NCBI RefSeq assembly: GCF_018156225.1
Contig: NZ_JAGTAR010000012.1
Coordinates: 1-64,000, forward strand
Source: Carboxylicivirga sediminis
GTDB lineage: Bacteria; Bacteroidota; Bacteroidia; Bacteroidales; Marinilabiliaceae
Direction of reading: 5' to 3'
Length of the DNA stretch: 64,000 nt
Below, one piece after another: positions 7,905 through 17,163 of the stretch (within the stretch, counting starts at the first letter, position 1; each line of letters opens with the position of its first letter). The notes beneath the pieces are model-generated. The model saw nothing but the letters and a program-made list of their open reading frames with translations. It was not told where the DNA came from and did not search any database. The translations under genes and the position numbers were made by a program.

Positions 7905-9209
7905 TCAAAGTTCTAAAGCCTTGTAGGCTTCTTCAATGATAGCAGCTACTTCCATCATTGAGCATGGTTTTTTTATATTCTTTGAAAGTTGCCTAAGAAG
8001 TGTTTTAGATTTAATCAACTCATTCATTCTCTCAGCAAGTGAAGCATGGCAACCTTTATCAAAAAGAAGACCTCCTCCAAATTCTTTGATTTGCTCTTTA
8101 AAAGCTGATATATTGGAACATAATATAGGCGTTTTCTGAGAAAGTGATTCAAGACTTACAAGAGGTGAAACTTCATTGACTGATGGTTGAATAAGGCAGT
8201 CAATTTTTGAATAGTAATCTTTTATTTGATGAGGTGCTAAATTTTCATTCCAGATTACATTAGTTCTACCTTTTGCCCAATTCACAGCCTTCGTATAATA
8301 CTCACTTTCATTCCTATCTTTAATTGTAATTACATGTAAACATGCTTTTTCCGGGTTTATATTCGAAAAAGCTTGCATTAATAGGTGGAAGCCCTTAATA
8401 GGGTGCATACGGCCAATGAAAGCAAAATGAATCTTTTTTATTGAATCGTTGAATTGTTTAATTGTTGAACTGGTAATAAAGACAGGACTTATGCCCTGAG
8501 GGATTAATTGGGCTTTGGTGATGCCATTGATTTCAAAAGCTGTCTGAATCCATGGGGCAATGGAGAATACGATATCGGCGTATTGGTTGACCCGCTCAAT
8601 TTCTTGTTGACGATGTTGCGCCAAAAACAGGGTAGCAGGAACATGATTTTTTAAGGCTTTTAGTTTGATTATTTGAGTAATTGACGAGCTGAGTAGTTGA
8701 GCTGTGAGTTTTGAATGGCCCTTGCCTTTTAAAAAGCAGCTCATACAGCGCCTTTTGTCGACACGTGCATCACAATTAGAATGACCAAATAACCTGACAT
8801 CACCCTTAATACAGAAAAAACTACCCAGGTGTGGGGTAAAAGCTGTTTTTATTCCTAACTCTTTGACAACCTCGAGATGAAAGCTGTTGATGGCACGACC
8901 AAATGAATGGAAATGGACAATATCTGGCTGTAATTCTCTGATGCGTAAGGTAAAGTGCTCAATCCCCCGCGGTGGTATCAATCCGTTTAACTCTTGTGCG
9001 TTGGCCCTTTCAGGTATATCAAAGGTATAAACCGGAATGTCTTCATAATGGTAATCAGCCAGTTTCTTACTGGTAGCAATCAACACACCTACATCCCATC
9101 CGCGCTGTTTAAAGTAGTGACACAGATTAAGTACATACACCTCTGTGCCTGCACGATGCGATGGAAAAAAAGATTCGAGGGAGAAGAGTAGTTTTCGAGA
9201 TACAGCCAT
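7905..9209 (-). CDS. Glycosyltransferase family 4 with a cysteine-rich insert
   Basis: A 434-residue GT-B enzyme. The start SLESFFPSHRAGTEVYVLNL matches the donor-independent N-terminal strand of GT4 enzymes; the C-terminal domain has IHFAFIGRMHPIKGFHLLMQA (about 275) and DCLIQPSVNEVSPLVSLESLSQ (about 345). Residues ~150-172 contain four cysteines in the pattern C-x(8)-C-x2-C after an earlier FFC, a probable metal-binding loop seen in some exopolysaccharide GT4 proteins. The segments SKLTAQLLSSSITQIIKL (~175-193) and SSTIKQFNDSIKK (~262-274) are encoded by GAGTAGTTGAG and TTGAATTGTTTAATTGTTGAA simple repeats. Its start is 3 bp downstream of the next gene's stop, so it shares the operon. Confidence 0.88.
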   Translation of the reverse strand: MAVSRKLLFSLESFFPSHRAGTEVYVLNLCHYFKQRGWDVGVLIATSKKLADYHYEDIPVYTFDIPERANAQELNGLIPPRGIEHFTLRIRELQPDIVHFHSFGRAINSFHLEVVKELGIKTAFTPHLGSFFCIKGDVRLFGHSNCDARVDKRRCMSCFLKGKGHSKLTAQLLSSSITQIIKLKALKNHVPATLFLAQHRQQEIERVNQYADIVFSIAPWIQTAFEINGITKAQLIPQGISPVFITSSTIKQFNDSIKKIHFAFIGRMHPIKGFHLLMQAFSNINPEKACLHVITIKDRNESEYYTKAVNWAKGRTNVIWNENLAPHQIKDYYSKIDCLIQPSVNEVSPLVSLESLSQKTPILCSNISAFKEQIKEFGGGLLFDKGCHASLAERMNELIKSKTLLRQLSKNIKKPCSMMEVAAIIEEAYKALEL

Positions 9210-9212
9210 CTA

Positions 9213-10103
9213 TTAATATAATTGAATCCGCAACTTTGTTGGCAAAAAGCAAATTAAAAGTGATTTAGCCGGAATGCTTAATTCTTTGATTTTTTTAAGT
9301 GCCATTGCAAAATTAAACCTGAGTAGTAAAGACATAGCCCGACGTGCCTGTATATTTTTTAAGTTAAAATAAGCTTCTTTCCTGTCTTTGTCTGATAATG
9401 GACAATCAGGTCCGGTTAGATGAATCTTATTTATTTTATCATTAAAGGATTCATATTCATGCTGTCGTAAATTAATTTCCTGCCCTCCATGAGGACGCCA
9501 CCAGAACAGATCTCTTTGAAAAATAGCAACCGGCCCTAATTTTGCACATTTTAAGTTGAAGTCCATATCTGTTGCAACACTGTATTGTGCATCGAACCCT
9601 TTTAATTCAAAAAAACTAGATGCGCGGTATATTGCACCGGTAGGACCCGAATATAACAGACCTCTTTTCAAAAAATGTTGGTAATAAGCTTCTCCCGAAC
9701 TAAAACTATAGGGAAACTGTTGTTGTTCATCTTCTTGAAAGTTGGACATGCCAATGGCCGCTTCGGGGAATCTTTCCATCGCAGCAACCATTAAATTTAG
9801 TCCATGAGGATATATTAAATCGTCAGAATCCAGATACTTTAAGTACTTACCTTTGGAATATGAAGCTGCTTTATTTCTATTTGGATAATCTCCTAAATTA
9901 TGCTCATTTATGAATACTTTAATACGGGAATCTGTTTTTTCATATCTGCGCGCAATTTCAACAGATGAGTCAGTACTCCGATCATCAACGATAATTAACT
10001 CCCAGTTTTGGTAAGAGGAGGCAAGTACACTTTCAATGGCTTCAGCAATGAATTTTTCTCGGTTGTAAACGGTCATTAAGACACTAACTAAAGGAGTATC
10101 CAT
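9213..10103 (-). CDS. Glycosyltransferase family 2
   Basis: A 296-residue GT-A enzyme. The nucleotide-sugar motif is VSVLMTVYNREKFIAEAIES (residues 6-25), followed by VDDRSTD (~39-45) and the metal-binding DSDD (~93-96); the acceptor half includes FELKGFDAQYSVATDMDFN with the usual D/E-D catalytic region. It is soluble and would act at the inner membrane on a lipid-linked acceptor. Its ATG is one base from the stop of the upstream gene, so translation is probably coupled. Confidence 0.9.
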   Translation of the reverse strand: MDTPLVSVLMTVYNREKFIAEAIESVLASSYQNWELIIVDDRSTDSSVEIARRYEKTDSRIKVFINEHNLGDYPNRNKAASYSKGKYLKYLDSDDLIYPHGLNLMVAAMERFPEAAIGMSNFQEDEQQQFPYSFSSGEAYYQHFLKRGLLYSGPTGAIYRASSFFELKGFDAQYSVATDMDFNLKCAKLGPVAIFQRDLFWWRPHGGQEINLRQHEYESFNDKINKIHLTGPDCPLSDKDRKEAYFNLKNIQARRAMSLLLRFNFAMALKKIKELSIPAKSLLICFLPTKLRIQLY

Positions 10104-10104
10104 G

Positions 10105-11031
10105 TTATATAAATAATTGTTTTATAATTTCGTGTTTTGAGTGGTTTCTTTTTGCAATTATATACTGCTTATGTGCCTGATTGTATATCAACCAACGGTG
10201 TATCTGAGTAAACATCCATTTGGGGTTAATGCGCCATTTATAGGCTTTGTATAATAGCATAACAAAAGATCTTAAAAGTGGTACCCGCTTGCTCTTTAAT
10301 TCTAAAAGGATATCATCTTGTGCTATCTCAATGTATTTTCTGTGGAACTCACTGTTTTTATCAAAAGGATGATAATGAGCTACCTTGGCGTGAGGATCAT
10401 AGATGATTTTATAGCCTTCTTTTAATATTGAGATGGCCCAGCGAATATCCTCACCAAATTTAACAGGTTCAAATGGATAGGATGTCAAAACAGATTTTCG
10501 GTACATACTGTTCACATTATCCCAACCACATATCTCCCTTTTTTTATTGGCTGATAAGGCGTTGTAGTTACTTATGTTTTTAAACTGATATGCTCTAATT
10601 CTCGGCGGGTTGACTGTACGAGTCCATTCAAAGGGATTAATACTTTGTAATTTTTGTATCATTTGCATTCCACAAACCCCTGCTACATTATCATCTGAAA
10701 AATGTGAATGCATGGTTTCCAACCAATAGTCATCTGATGCAATGGCATCCTGCACAGTCATCATTATGTAATCGCCTTTAGCCAATGAAACCCCATAATT
10801 ACGTGTGGTACCATGGTTAAAATCTTCAGGCGGAATCTGAACTAATCGAACCGGATACTGGCTGATAATATCCAATGTACCATCTGTACTTCCACTGTCT
10901 ATTATTATAACCTCGGAGGATTTAATAAGGGTCTGACTGTAAATAGCATCCAAACATTGACGGATTGTGGCGATACCATTCTTGACAGGGATAATGATTG
11001 ATATTGACGGCTCTTTTAAGGACTGATCCAT
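10105..11031 (-). CDS. Glycosyltransferase family 2, rhamnosyltransferase-like
   Basis: A 308-residue GT2 enzyme with ISIIIPVKNGIATIRQCLDA at the N-terminus and IIDSGSTDGT. Instead of a DxD it has MMTVQDAIASDDYWLE preceded by FNHGTTRNYGV; the HGTTRN-x-G and QDA pair is the pattern of rhamnosyltransferase-type GT2 enzymes (known of the family). With rfbC in the same cluster, dTDP-rhamnose is a reasonable guess for the donor, but that is inference. The start abuts the stop of the upstream gene. Confidence 0.88.
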   Translation of the reverse strand: MDQSLKEPSISIIIPVKNGIATIRQCLDAIYSQTLIKSSEVIIIDSGSTDGTLDIISQYPVRLVQIPPEDFNHGTTRNYGVSLAKGDYIMMTVQDAIASDDYWLETMHSHFSDDNVAGVCGMQMIQKLQSINPFEWTRTVNPPRIRAYQFKNISNYNALSANKKREICGWDNVNSMYRKSVLTSYPFEPVKFGEDIRWAISILKEGYKIIYDPHAKVAHYHPFDKNSEFHRKYIEIAQDDILLELKSKRVPLLRSFVMLLYKAYKWRINPKWMFTQIHRWLIYNQAHKQYIIAKRNHSKHEIIKQLFI

Positions 11032-12021
11032 TTATTTCGTATAAGGATTTAAAGTGGGCTTTATCTTTTGCATAAAAGCAACAAAAGTATGTGCTATTTG
11101 ATGATTACATAAAAGCAACCATATAAAAATTCTATATTGTTTTTTATTGCTAAGATATTTTCTTTTTTTTAAGACAAAATTGCCCATTTCAGTAATCTTA
11201 CTTTTATTCTTTTCAATATCGTTATCTTGATGAAACATGTAAGTGTAAAGCTTACTGCATGTGCAAATCGTAAGTTCTTTTTCAAACTTTTTAAGGGAAA
11301 TATGATTAGCTAGTATTTCAAAAGTATAGTAGAATGCCTGAAAACCTGCCTCAACGTATATCTTTCGGTCGCCACTCATTGTAGAGCCTTTACGAGCAAC
11401 AACATAATTGTATATTAACTCTTGTGTAAAGACAACCTTTTTAGTGAGCAAACTCCATTGAATGCTCACTGGTAGATCTTGTCCGGCCTTAATATTCGGA
11501 TACTTTGTAGCTTCTTTAATTAATTCGGTTTTGTAAAGCTTCATGCACACCGTGTTGGGGCCATGGCTTAGGATTCGTTTGGTATAATCCTCATTATACA
11601 ATACCAATTCTGGATGCTGAATTGTATTTATTAGTTGATTATTATCTGCCAAAATAATGTTTGCGCCAGCTACCACAATATCGGCATTCTCTATTTCTAT
11701 AATATTTAGCAGTTTTTCGATGGCATCTGTTTCCAAATAATCGTCCCCATCCACAATGGTTATATACTTGCCACTACTTGCTTTTATACCAGCTTCTCTT
11801 GCACTATTTAATCCTCCGTTTGGCTTATCCACAATCTTTATCCGATAATCTTTTGAAGCGTACGAATTTATTAGGTTTAGTGAATCGTCCGTACTGCCAT
11901 CATTAACAGCAATTAGCTCAATATTAGTATATGATTGATTTATACAAGATTTGAAGCACCTTGATAAGTATGGCGCCACATTATATATTGGTATAACTAT
12001 TGAAACAGTCGCGTTATTCAT
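11032..12021 (-). CDS. Glycosyltransferase family 2
   Basis: A 329-residue GT-A enzyme. Motifs in order: VSIVIPIYNVAPYLSRCFKS (residues ~5-24), AVNDGSTDDSL (~38-48) and VDGDDYLETDAIEKLL (~90-105), which is the metal site. The C-terminal ~130 residues are lysine-rich and helical. It lacks membrane segments. The stop lies flush against the next gene in the operon. Closest visible resemblance is to capsular galactosyl/glucosyl-type GT2 enzymes; the sugar is not readable. Confidence 0.9.
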   Translation of the reverse strand: MNNATVSIVIPIYNVAPYLSRCFKSCINQSYTNIELIAVNDGSTDDSLNLINSYASKDYRIKIVDKPNGGLNSAREAGIKASSGKYITIVDGDDYLETDAIEKLLNIIEIENADIVVAGANIILADNNQLINTIQHPELVLYNEDYTKRILSHGPNTVCMKLYKTELIKEATKYPNIKAGQDLPVSIQWSLLTKKVVFTQELIYNYVVARKGSTMSGDRKIYVEAGFQAFYYTFEILANHISLKKFEKELTICTCSKLYTYMFHQDNDIEKNKSKITEMGNFVLKKRKYLSNKKQYRIFIWLLLCNHQIAHTFVAFMQKIKPTLNPYTK

Positions 12022-12046
12022 TAAATCCTATTTACTCGTTAATGTA

Positions 12047-13051
12047 TTATTTTTGACTTAAAATGCTTTCTAAAGCATCATCCCATCTATCGATATTCAC
12101 TTGATTTCCAAGCTTATTAATGGTATCATTTTTTATGCGCCTAGAAAACAAAGCCAAAATGTCTCTGTTGTTGTATATATAATCAATCCAATAATAAAAA
12201 TCACTAATTGTGCGTTCACAAAGAATACCATTTTCTTGATGAATTATGACTTCTGCAGGCCAACCATTTTTAGTTGATATACATGGAATATGACACATAC
12301 TTGCTTCCCAAAATAGTGATGGTCCAGCATCTCCATTTGATGCAATCAAAACTAAATCAACATCATTATAAAAGTCAATTAGAGTTTCTAAAGGTCCTTT
12401 GAACCTAGTTATAAACCTAACCTTGTTACCATATTTCTCTTGAATTTTATCTATAGCTGGAAGAATAATATCATAAAAGCCTTTGAATTTTCGATTGGGA
12501 TTTCCTGTCCATCCGATTGTTAAGATCCCTGGTGACTTTGTTTCCTTGAATTTTGCTTTAAACCTATCTTCATCTATTGTTGGGGCATTGCAGTATTTTA
12601 TAGGTATTTCTTTGTTTTTATATAATTCAACTATATCATGACTGCCAGCAATAATCAAATCACAATTGCTAAAATACTTTTCTAGAAATTGGTTCTTATC
12701 TAAAGACCAATCTTCTCTAACTGCTCCTTGAGGAGGAAAAGTAGAAGTGTAGATTCCTTTAATGATATGATTGTATTTATATGGTAAATTAATACCTCTA
12801 TCAAAATAGAATCCTAAAAGGATTACAATATCATATTTATTAGATAGCCTTCTTTTGCAATACTTTATTCTTATTTTAATATTCGATAACTTCCGCTTTA
12901 TATCTGATTTCTCATACACACATGTAAAGTCTATATAGATATTATATTTTTTTGCAAAATGTTTTTTTACAAACAAAGCAATATGATGATACGCCCAATT
13001 AGGAGAATCAGCTACGATTAAAATATTCTTTTTACTTTTTATTTTATACAT
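12047..13051 (-). CDS. Glycosyltransferase, GT-B fold, in AT-rich DNA
   Basis: A 334-residue protein. The first half has KNILIVADSPNWAYHHIALFV and a lysine/isoleucine-rich region; the second has ILTIGWTGNPNRKFKGFYDI (~178-197) and VDLVLIASNGDAGPSLFWEASM (~235-256), the donor-binding part with the E-x(n)-P pattern of GT4 enzymes. Base composition is clearly more AT-rich than neighbouring genes and the protein is rich in K, I, N and Y, which suggests more recent acquisition. Gaps of about 25 bp on both sides separate it from neighbours that otherwise abut or overlap. Confidence 0.82.
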   Translation of the reverse strand: MYKIKSKKNILIVADSPNWAYHHIALFVKKHFAKKYNIYIDFTCVYEKSDIKRKLSNIKIRIKYCKRRLSNKYDIVILLGFYFDRGINLPYKYNHIIKGIYTSTFPPQGAVREDWSLDKNQFLEKYFSNCDLIIAGSHDIVELYKNKEIPIKYCNAPTIDEDRFKAKFKETKSPGILTIGWTGNPNRKFKGFYDIILPAIDKIQEKYGNKVRFITRFKGPLETLIDFYNDVDLVLIASNGDAGPSLFWEASMCHIPCISTKNGWPAEVIIHQENGILCERTISDFYYWIDYIYNNRDILALFSRRIKNDTINKLGNQVNIDRWDDALESILSQK

Positions 13052-13078
13052 TCCTTAGATAAAGAAAATTAATAAAGT

Positions 13079-14035
13079 TTATATCATTCTAAAAAGACAG
13101 CCTTTCAGAAAGGGGATACTGTTAAGAATTGAAAGCGTTGAATACTTACTGTATACTTTTATTAACTTTATTTTTACAATGCTTAATAATTTTTCTTTTT
13201 CTACCCAAGTTAAAAAACTTTGATGTTCAGTGAGGTAGCTTTTTACTCGTTTCAATAAAAATGTTTTATATAAGTTTAAGATACCTTTACTAAACGCCTG
13301 CCTATGATGTATATGAGGAACTTTTGGTAGCAAATCCCTGTAAAACTTCATTCGTCCAATAATGGAATTATGCCAAAAGGCCAGTTCCTGCTCAGGTGTT
13401 TTGGGTAGAAGGCGATAAAAGAAGTCGGGTTCACCCTGCACGACTTCAAAATGCAAACCTTGTAGTATCGCCCGGATATGTAATTCCGGATCTTCCATTA
13501 TCGTGTAATCCTCGCGAAATCCATCCGTATTTTCAAAACTTTCTTTTCTCCAAATTGGCCCACTAATACACCAGGGGGGCGAGTCCATTAAAAAAGACTC
13601 CAGATATTTATTGGAATTGGTACAATATTTACTGAAAATTTTGTAACTATCAATGTTAATTTCGAAGGTAGCTTGAGTGAAAACAGCAAAATCAAGTTGA
13701 GGACGCTGTCGGATAAAATCCACCCTTTTTTCGATACATTTGGGAGATATTATGTCATCTGAGTCCAAAAACAACAAATAGTCACCTTTGGCCATTTGTA
13801 CGCCCAGGTTTCTGCATCTCGATGGCCCTTTGGGTAAACTTTTTCGATAGTAAAGTTGCACACGGGGATCGGTTTGGCTCAACTCTTTTATGTACGTATC
13901 ACCACCATCAGTTGATCCATCGTCCACCACAACCCATTCCCAGTCAGTATAGGTTTGCGCTTTGATGGAAGCCCAGGTTTCAGGCACCAGATCAAGTCGA
14001 TTAAATAAAGGTGTTATAATACTTAGAGTAGACAT
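13079..14035 (-). CDS. Glycosyltransferase family 2
   Basis: A 318-residue GT-A enzyme: LSIITPLFNRLDLVPETWAS (residues 4-23), WVVVDDGSTDGG (~34-45), and LLFLDSDDIISPKCIEKR (~88-105) with the DxD metal site. YTIMEDPELHIRAILQG supplies the expected ED acceptor-side acid. Its first base overlaps the last base of the upstream gene's stop, indicating coupled translation. Confidence 0.9.
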   Translation of the reverse strand: MSTLSIITPLFNRLDLVPETWASIKAQTYTDWEWVVVDDGSTDGGDTYIKELSQTDPRVQLYYRKSLPKGPSRCRNLGVQMAKGDYLLFLDSDDIISPKCIEKRVDFIRQRPQLDFAVFTQATFEINIDSYKIFSKYCTNSNKYLESFLMDSPPWCISGPIWRKESFENTDGFREDYTIMEDPELHIRAILQGLHFEVVQGEPDFFYRLLPKTPEQELAFWHNSIIGRMKFYRDLLPKVPHIHHRQAFSKGILNLYKTFLLKRVKSYLTEHQSFLTWVEKEKLLSIVKIKLIKVYSKYSTLSILNSIPFLKGCLFRMI

Positions 14036-14976
14036 TATATGTGGGATTTAGGTTTTAAACTGTTTTGCCTGTAATCTTTAATTTTTTTGTATTGCTTGAG
14101 TGTTTGCCAGAATGCTTTAAATCGCGTTTTAAATTTCTTAAACTTCCGGAATAGAAGAAGAGTGCTTAGTTCGTCCATACTTTTCTTTAGGAATAGTAAC
14201 CAGGCACTTCGGTAGCGATGATTAATATTGGCCAGAGGGATCAAATTAAATATGACATTACGAACCGGATGGTGTTCAATTTTTTCCCATGAAAAAATAG
14301 AATCGTGAGTAACCTGAGCCTTGGGTACAATACCGACTTTAAAGTCCCAATAATGTACTCGGTTAATGTAATCCTCATCCTCGCCATAATGTGGGAAAAG
14401 TGGATTAAAGCCACCTACTTTAGAAAGACACTCTAAGGATATTAACCAGGCTGCTGCATTTACAAATTTGGTGGTGTAAACTTGCCTTAAGCTGTTCTTG
14501 TACAAATCCGATAATAGTCCTCTTGTGTTCTCTGGACCAGTATATTCAGCAAATTTAGTTTCTAATCCATCTTCCTGAGCATTTAGGTGGACTGGACTTA
14601 AAACCCCATATTCGGAATCACTTTTATGCGCATTCACCAAAACCTGCAGAGTATCCGGTTTAATCCAGGCATCCTGATTCAATAAAAACACATAATCAGC
14701 AGCTACTTCCAAGGCTTTCTGCATACCAATGTTATTTCCTTTTCCAAATCCCAGATTCTGTTCCGAACGGATTAACTCCACTTGTGGGAAATGTTGCTCT
14801 ATATAATCAGGTGTACCATCGGTCGAAAGGTTGTCAATGACCAGTATGTGAGTCGGAAGCACCGACTCCAATAGGCTGCTTATACAACGGTCGATCCATT
14901 GCATGCCATTATACGTAACTATGATAGTGTAAATGCTTGGTTGAATGGTAGAAATATTAATTTGAGTTTTATCCAT
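14035..14976 (-). CDS. Glycosyltransferase family 2, rhamnosyltransferase-like
   Basis: A 313-residue GT2 enzyme with IYTIIVTYNGMQWIDRCISS, VIDNLSTDGT, EQNLGFGKGNNIGM and FLLNQDAWIKPDTL. The NLGFGKGNN and NQDA pair is typical of the GT2 subgroup that includes rhamnosyl- and N-acetylglucosaminyl-rhamnosyl transferases; FPHYGEDEDYINR provides the acidic acceptor loop. A short hydrophobic stretch near residues 225-235 could touch the membrane. It overlaps the upstream gene by 8 bp and the downstream gene by 1 bp. Confidence 0.88.
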   Translation of the reverse strand: MDKTQINISTIQPSIYTIIVTYNGMQWIDRCISSLLESVLPTHILVIDNLSTDGTPDYIEQHFPQVELIRSEQNLGFGKGNNIGMQKALEVAADYVFLLNQDAWIKPDTLQVLVNAHKSDSEYGVLSPVHLNAQEDGLETKFAEYTGPENTRGLLSDLYKNSLRQVYTTKFVNAAAWLISLECLSKVGGFNPLFPHYGEDEDYINRVHYWDFKVGIVPKAQVTHDSIFSWEKIEHHPVRNVIFNLIPLANINHRYRSAWLLFLKKSMDELSTLLLFRKFKKFKTRFKAFWQTLKQYKKIKDYRQNSLKPKSHI

Positions 14977-15730
14977 TGTATTCTTCCTCTTTATACCATG
15001 AACTGACGTTCGTGGTCACTTGCTTAAAAAACAGCTCCTCATCGGAAGGTTTGTCGCTATCCTCATACCAAGGTAAATGACGTGCTACATACTTTCCTCC
15101 GGTACGCAGGCAGGTGTCCCATTGTTGATATCGGGTGTTGGGTTGGTAAAGCGCAAAGGTTGTATCAATTTTAGCCTTATAAATGTCTTTTTCGATCTCC
15201 TGTTCCCAAAAAGGTCGTTCCCATTTTATGACTTCTTCCTTACGTAAGTAATGGTCAGGTATATCATCTATCTTTAGTCCAAATCCTACTTTTGATATAT
15301 TCGGATATTGATCTAATACCTCTTTAAAATAGTTGACCGCATTCAGTGGGCATTCATTAACTGGTATTATATCCGGATCAGTTAATACATAATATTGATC
15401 TTTAAACCATAACTGTATGTGCGTATCCCAAAATGCTGTGTGTCCGACATTTTCGGTGAGTTGAAATATGGTATAGGGCAAGTTTTTATAATACTTTAAT
15501 AATGGAGTATATGTAGAAGCATTATCAATGATATATATGTTTTTCATGCCAGCTTTTTCAAGCCACGACAGTTGTTTTTGCAAGTAATCAAGGCGATTAA
15601 AATTATTGATGATTACGGGTATCTTCTGCCAATTTTGACCCGGTCTAAAAATAATATTCTTTAGTTTAGCTATAAGTCTGAATATTAAGTTTATTTGCCC
15701 CTTTAAGCCGGGTTTAATACATATTATCAT
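14969..15730 (-). CDS. Glycosyltransferase, GT2-like (short)
   Basis: A 253-residue protein. VIINNFNRLDYLQKQLSWL and IIDNASTYTPLLKYY resemble the GT-A nucleotide-binding region; YVLTDPDIIPVNECP provides a DPD in the metal-site position and NVGHTAFWDTHI the intermediate loop. The C-terminal third is shorter than in typical GT2 enzymes. Short proteins of this layout occur in Bacteroidetes capsule clusters. Overlaps of 8 bp downstream and 1 bp upstream place it within the operon. Confidence 0.8.
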   Translation of the reverse strand: MIICIKPGLKGQINLIFRLIAKLKNIIFRPGQNWQKIPVIINNFNRLDYLQKQLSWLEKAGMKNIYIIDNASTYTPLLKYYKNLPYTIFQLTENVGHTAFWDTHIQLWFKDQYYVLTDPDIIPVNECPLNAVNYFKEVLDQYPNISKVGFGLKIDDIPDHYLRKEEVIKWERPFWEQEIEKDIYKAKIDTTFALYQPNTRYQQWDTCLRTGGKYVARHLPWYEDSDKPSDEELFFKQVTTNVSSWYKEEEYNG

Positions 15731-16632
15731 TATAAAACTCTTCTTATTATCAAACGGCCAAATCCGAATTTGAACTTCTGAAAAGCAAATTTAGCTACTT
15801 CAAAAGCAAAGTGAATCTTTTTATTCTTTTCCTTGACTAAGGAGTTATACTCTAACTGCATTTGCTGAATCCTAAAAAGCAGATCTTTTTTATATTTAGG
15901 AAAGGTGTTGTAGAGTACTTTCATTGTGTGTAATGAATGAAAATACTTATTTTTTAAACTAATTGTACTCCAATTACCGGTATCATGGTGCCTATATACT
16001 GACGGAGCTACATCGTTATGAAAATAAGCACCCTTCTCATATAAATTAGCCAGCCAACAAAATAAAAATGTATCGCCATTATAAACTTTTGAAAAAGTCG
16101 TTGGAAAACTTGTATTAGGATTTCTAAAAACGACTGTTTGTGTAGGAATTATCTTACTTCGAAAGATGTCTTGGATTGTGTATGATCTTGGTGTTTTTAA
16201 TACTAAATTACCTGTGCTACCATGATTATTATAAACAGTCGAATTATGAAAACTAATGGCATATGCTTCATTCGCCTCCAAAAAGTTCACTTGTTTTTGC
16301 AATTTAAAAGGATCAGTCCAATAGTCATCGCCTTCGCAAAGCGCGACGTAATTGCCTGTACAGGCTTCTAATGTCCTAATAAAGTTAGGTATCATACCTA
16401 GATTATTATGAATGGGGAGCAGTTCAATCAACTCAGAGTGCTGATGTTGAAAGTTCTCACATATATTGCGGGTTTTATCAGTGCTACAGTCCTCGCCAAT
16501 GATTAATTTAATCGGGAAATTCGTTTTTTGCATTAATACCCCTTCAATTGCTTCGGCTATAAAGTATTCATGATTATAGGTAATCATACATACACTAACA
16601 GTTGGGGATTTACTATTATTTAATGGACTCAT
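15730..16632 (-). CDS. Glycosyltransferase family 2
   Basis: A GT-A enzyme of about 300 residues. I choose the ATG at 16630-16632 (MSPLNNSKSPTVS) because the longer frame would run 74 bp into the upstream acyltransferase and adds a non-GT sequence. Motifs: VSVCMITYNHEYFIAEAIEG, IIGEDCSTDKT and VALCEGDDYWTDPFKLQKQ, the last being the metal site with the DDYW-x-DP-x-KL signature of one GT2 subfamily. It overlaps the upstream gene by 17 bp. Confidence 0.9.
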   Translation of the reverse strand: MSPLNNSKSPTVSVCMITYNHEYFIAEAIEGVLMQKTNFPIKLIIGEDCSTDKTRNICENFQHQHSELIELLPIHNNLGMIPNFIRTLEACTGNYVALCEGDDYWTDPFKLQKQVNFLEANEAYAISFHNSTVYNNHGSTGNLVLKTPRSYTIQDIFRSKIIPTQTVVFRNPNTSFPTTFSKVYNGDTFLFCWLANLYEKGAYFHNDVAPSVYRHHDTGNWSTISLKNKYFHSLHTMKVLYNTFPKYKKDLLFRIQQMQLEYNSLVKEKNKKIHFAFEVAKFAFQKFKFGFGRLIIRRVL

Positions 16633-17161
16633 ATAAATTGAGTATATTTTTTTTACGTTGTTTAATAAAAAGTGCCGGGCATCCCCCAAAAATGCTCCAT
16701 TCTTCCGTGTTGGTTTTTACAAGTGACATTGCACCGATAGCTGTCCCTTCATCAAGTGTAACATTTGGGAGAATAACTGTACCAGCTCCAACTTGAGAAA
16801 ATCGTTTAATCGTAACTTTACCTCCGTTAACGTTTGTAAATTCATCGGGCACCATGGGACTAATCATATATTCCCCACCAAAATCATCGGAGGCACTAAA
16901 TATGGTACAGCGCGGAGAAAGGCCCGTAAAATCTTCCATTTCAATGCCCAATTTTCCGTAAAGAGCTGAATAAGCTGAAATATGAATATAATTACCCAAA
17001 GTAATATCCCCGGAAAGTAAGCAAAAGTCATCAATGCGCACGTGTGAGCCAATGCTGATAGTTTCTGGACTATAAATGGAGGCTTTGTCAGAAATCAGTA
17101 CATTGCTACCATAACTTTTAAAGCCCACATTTTTTAATTCATCCTCAGTTAAAAAAGCCAT
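16616..17161 (-). CDS. Left-handed beta-helix acyltransferase, probable amino-sugar N-acetyltransferase
   Basis: About 181 residues from the ATG at 17159-17161 (MAFLTEDELKNVGFKSYG); the alternative upstream start would overlap the aminotransferase. The body is a hexapeptide-repeat beta-helix (VLISDKASIYSPETISIGSH, VTIKRFSQVGAGTVILPN, VTLDEGTAIGAMSL), the fold of trimeric acetyl-CoA-dependent acyltransferases, and the end GGCPALFIKQR is typical. It starts 2 bp after the DegT aminotransferase stop, the classic pairing (as in VioA-VioB) in which a 4-amino-4,6-dideoxysugar nucleotide is made and then N-acylated. The acyl group is not determinable. Confidence 0.85.
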   Translation of the reverse strand: MAFLTEDELKNVGFKSYGSNVLISDKASIYSPETISIGSHVRIDDFCLLSGDITLGNYIHISAYSALYGKLGIEMEDFTGLSPRCTIFSASDDFGGEYMISPMVPDEFTNVNGGKVTIKRFSQVGAGTVILPNVTLDEGTAIGAMSLVKTNTEEWSIFGGCPALFIKQRKKNILNLYESIK

Positions 17162-17163
17162 CG

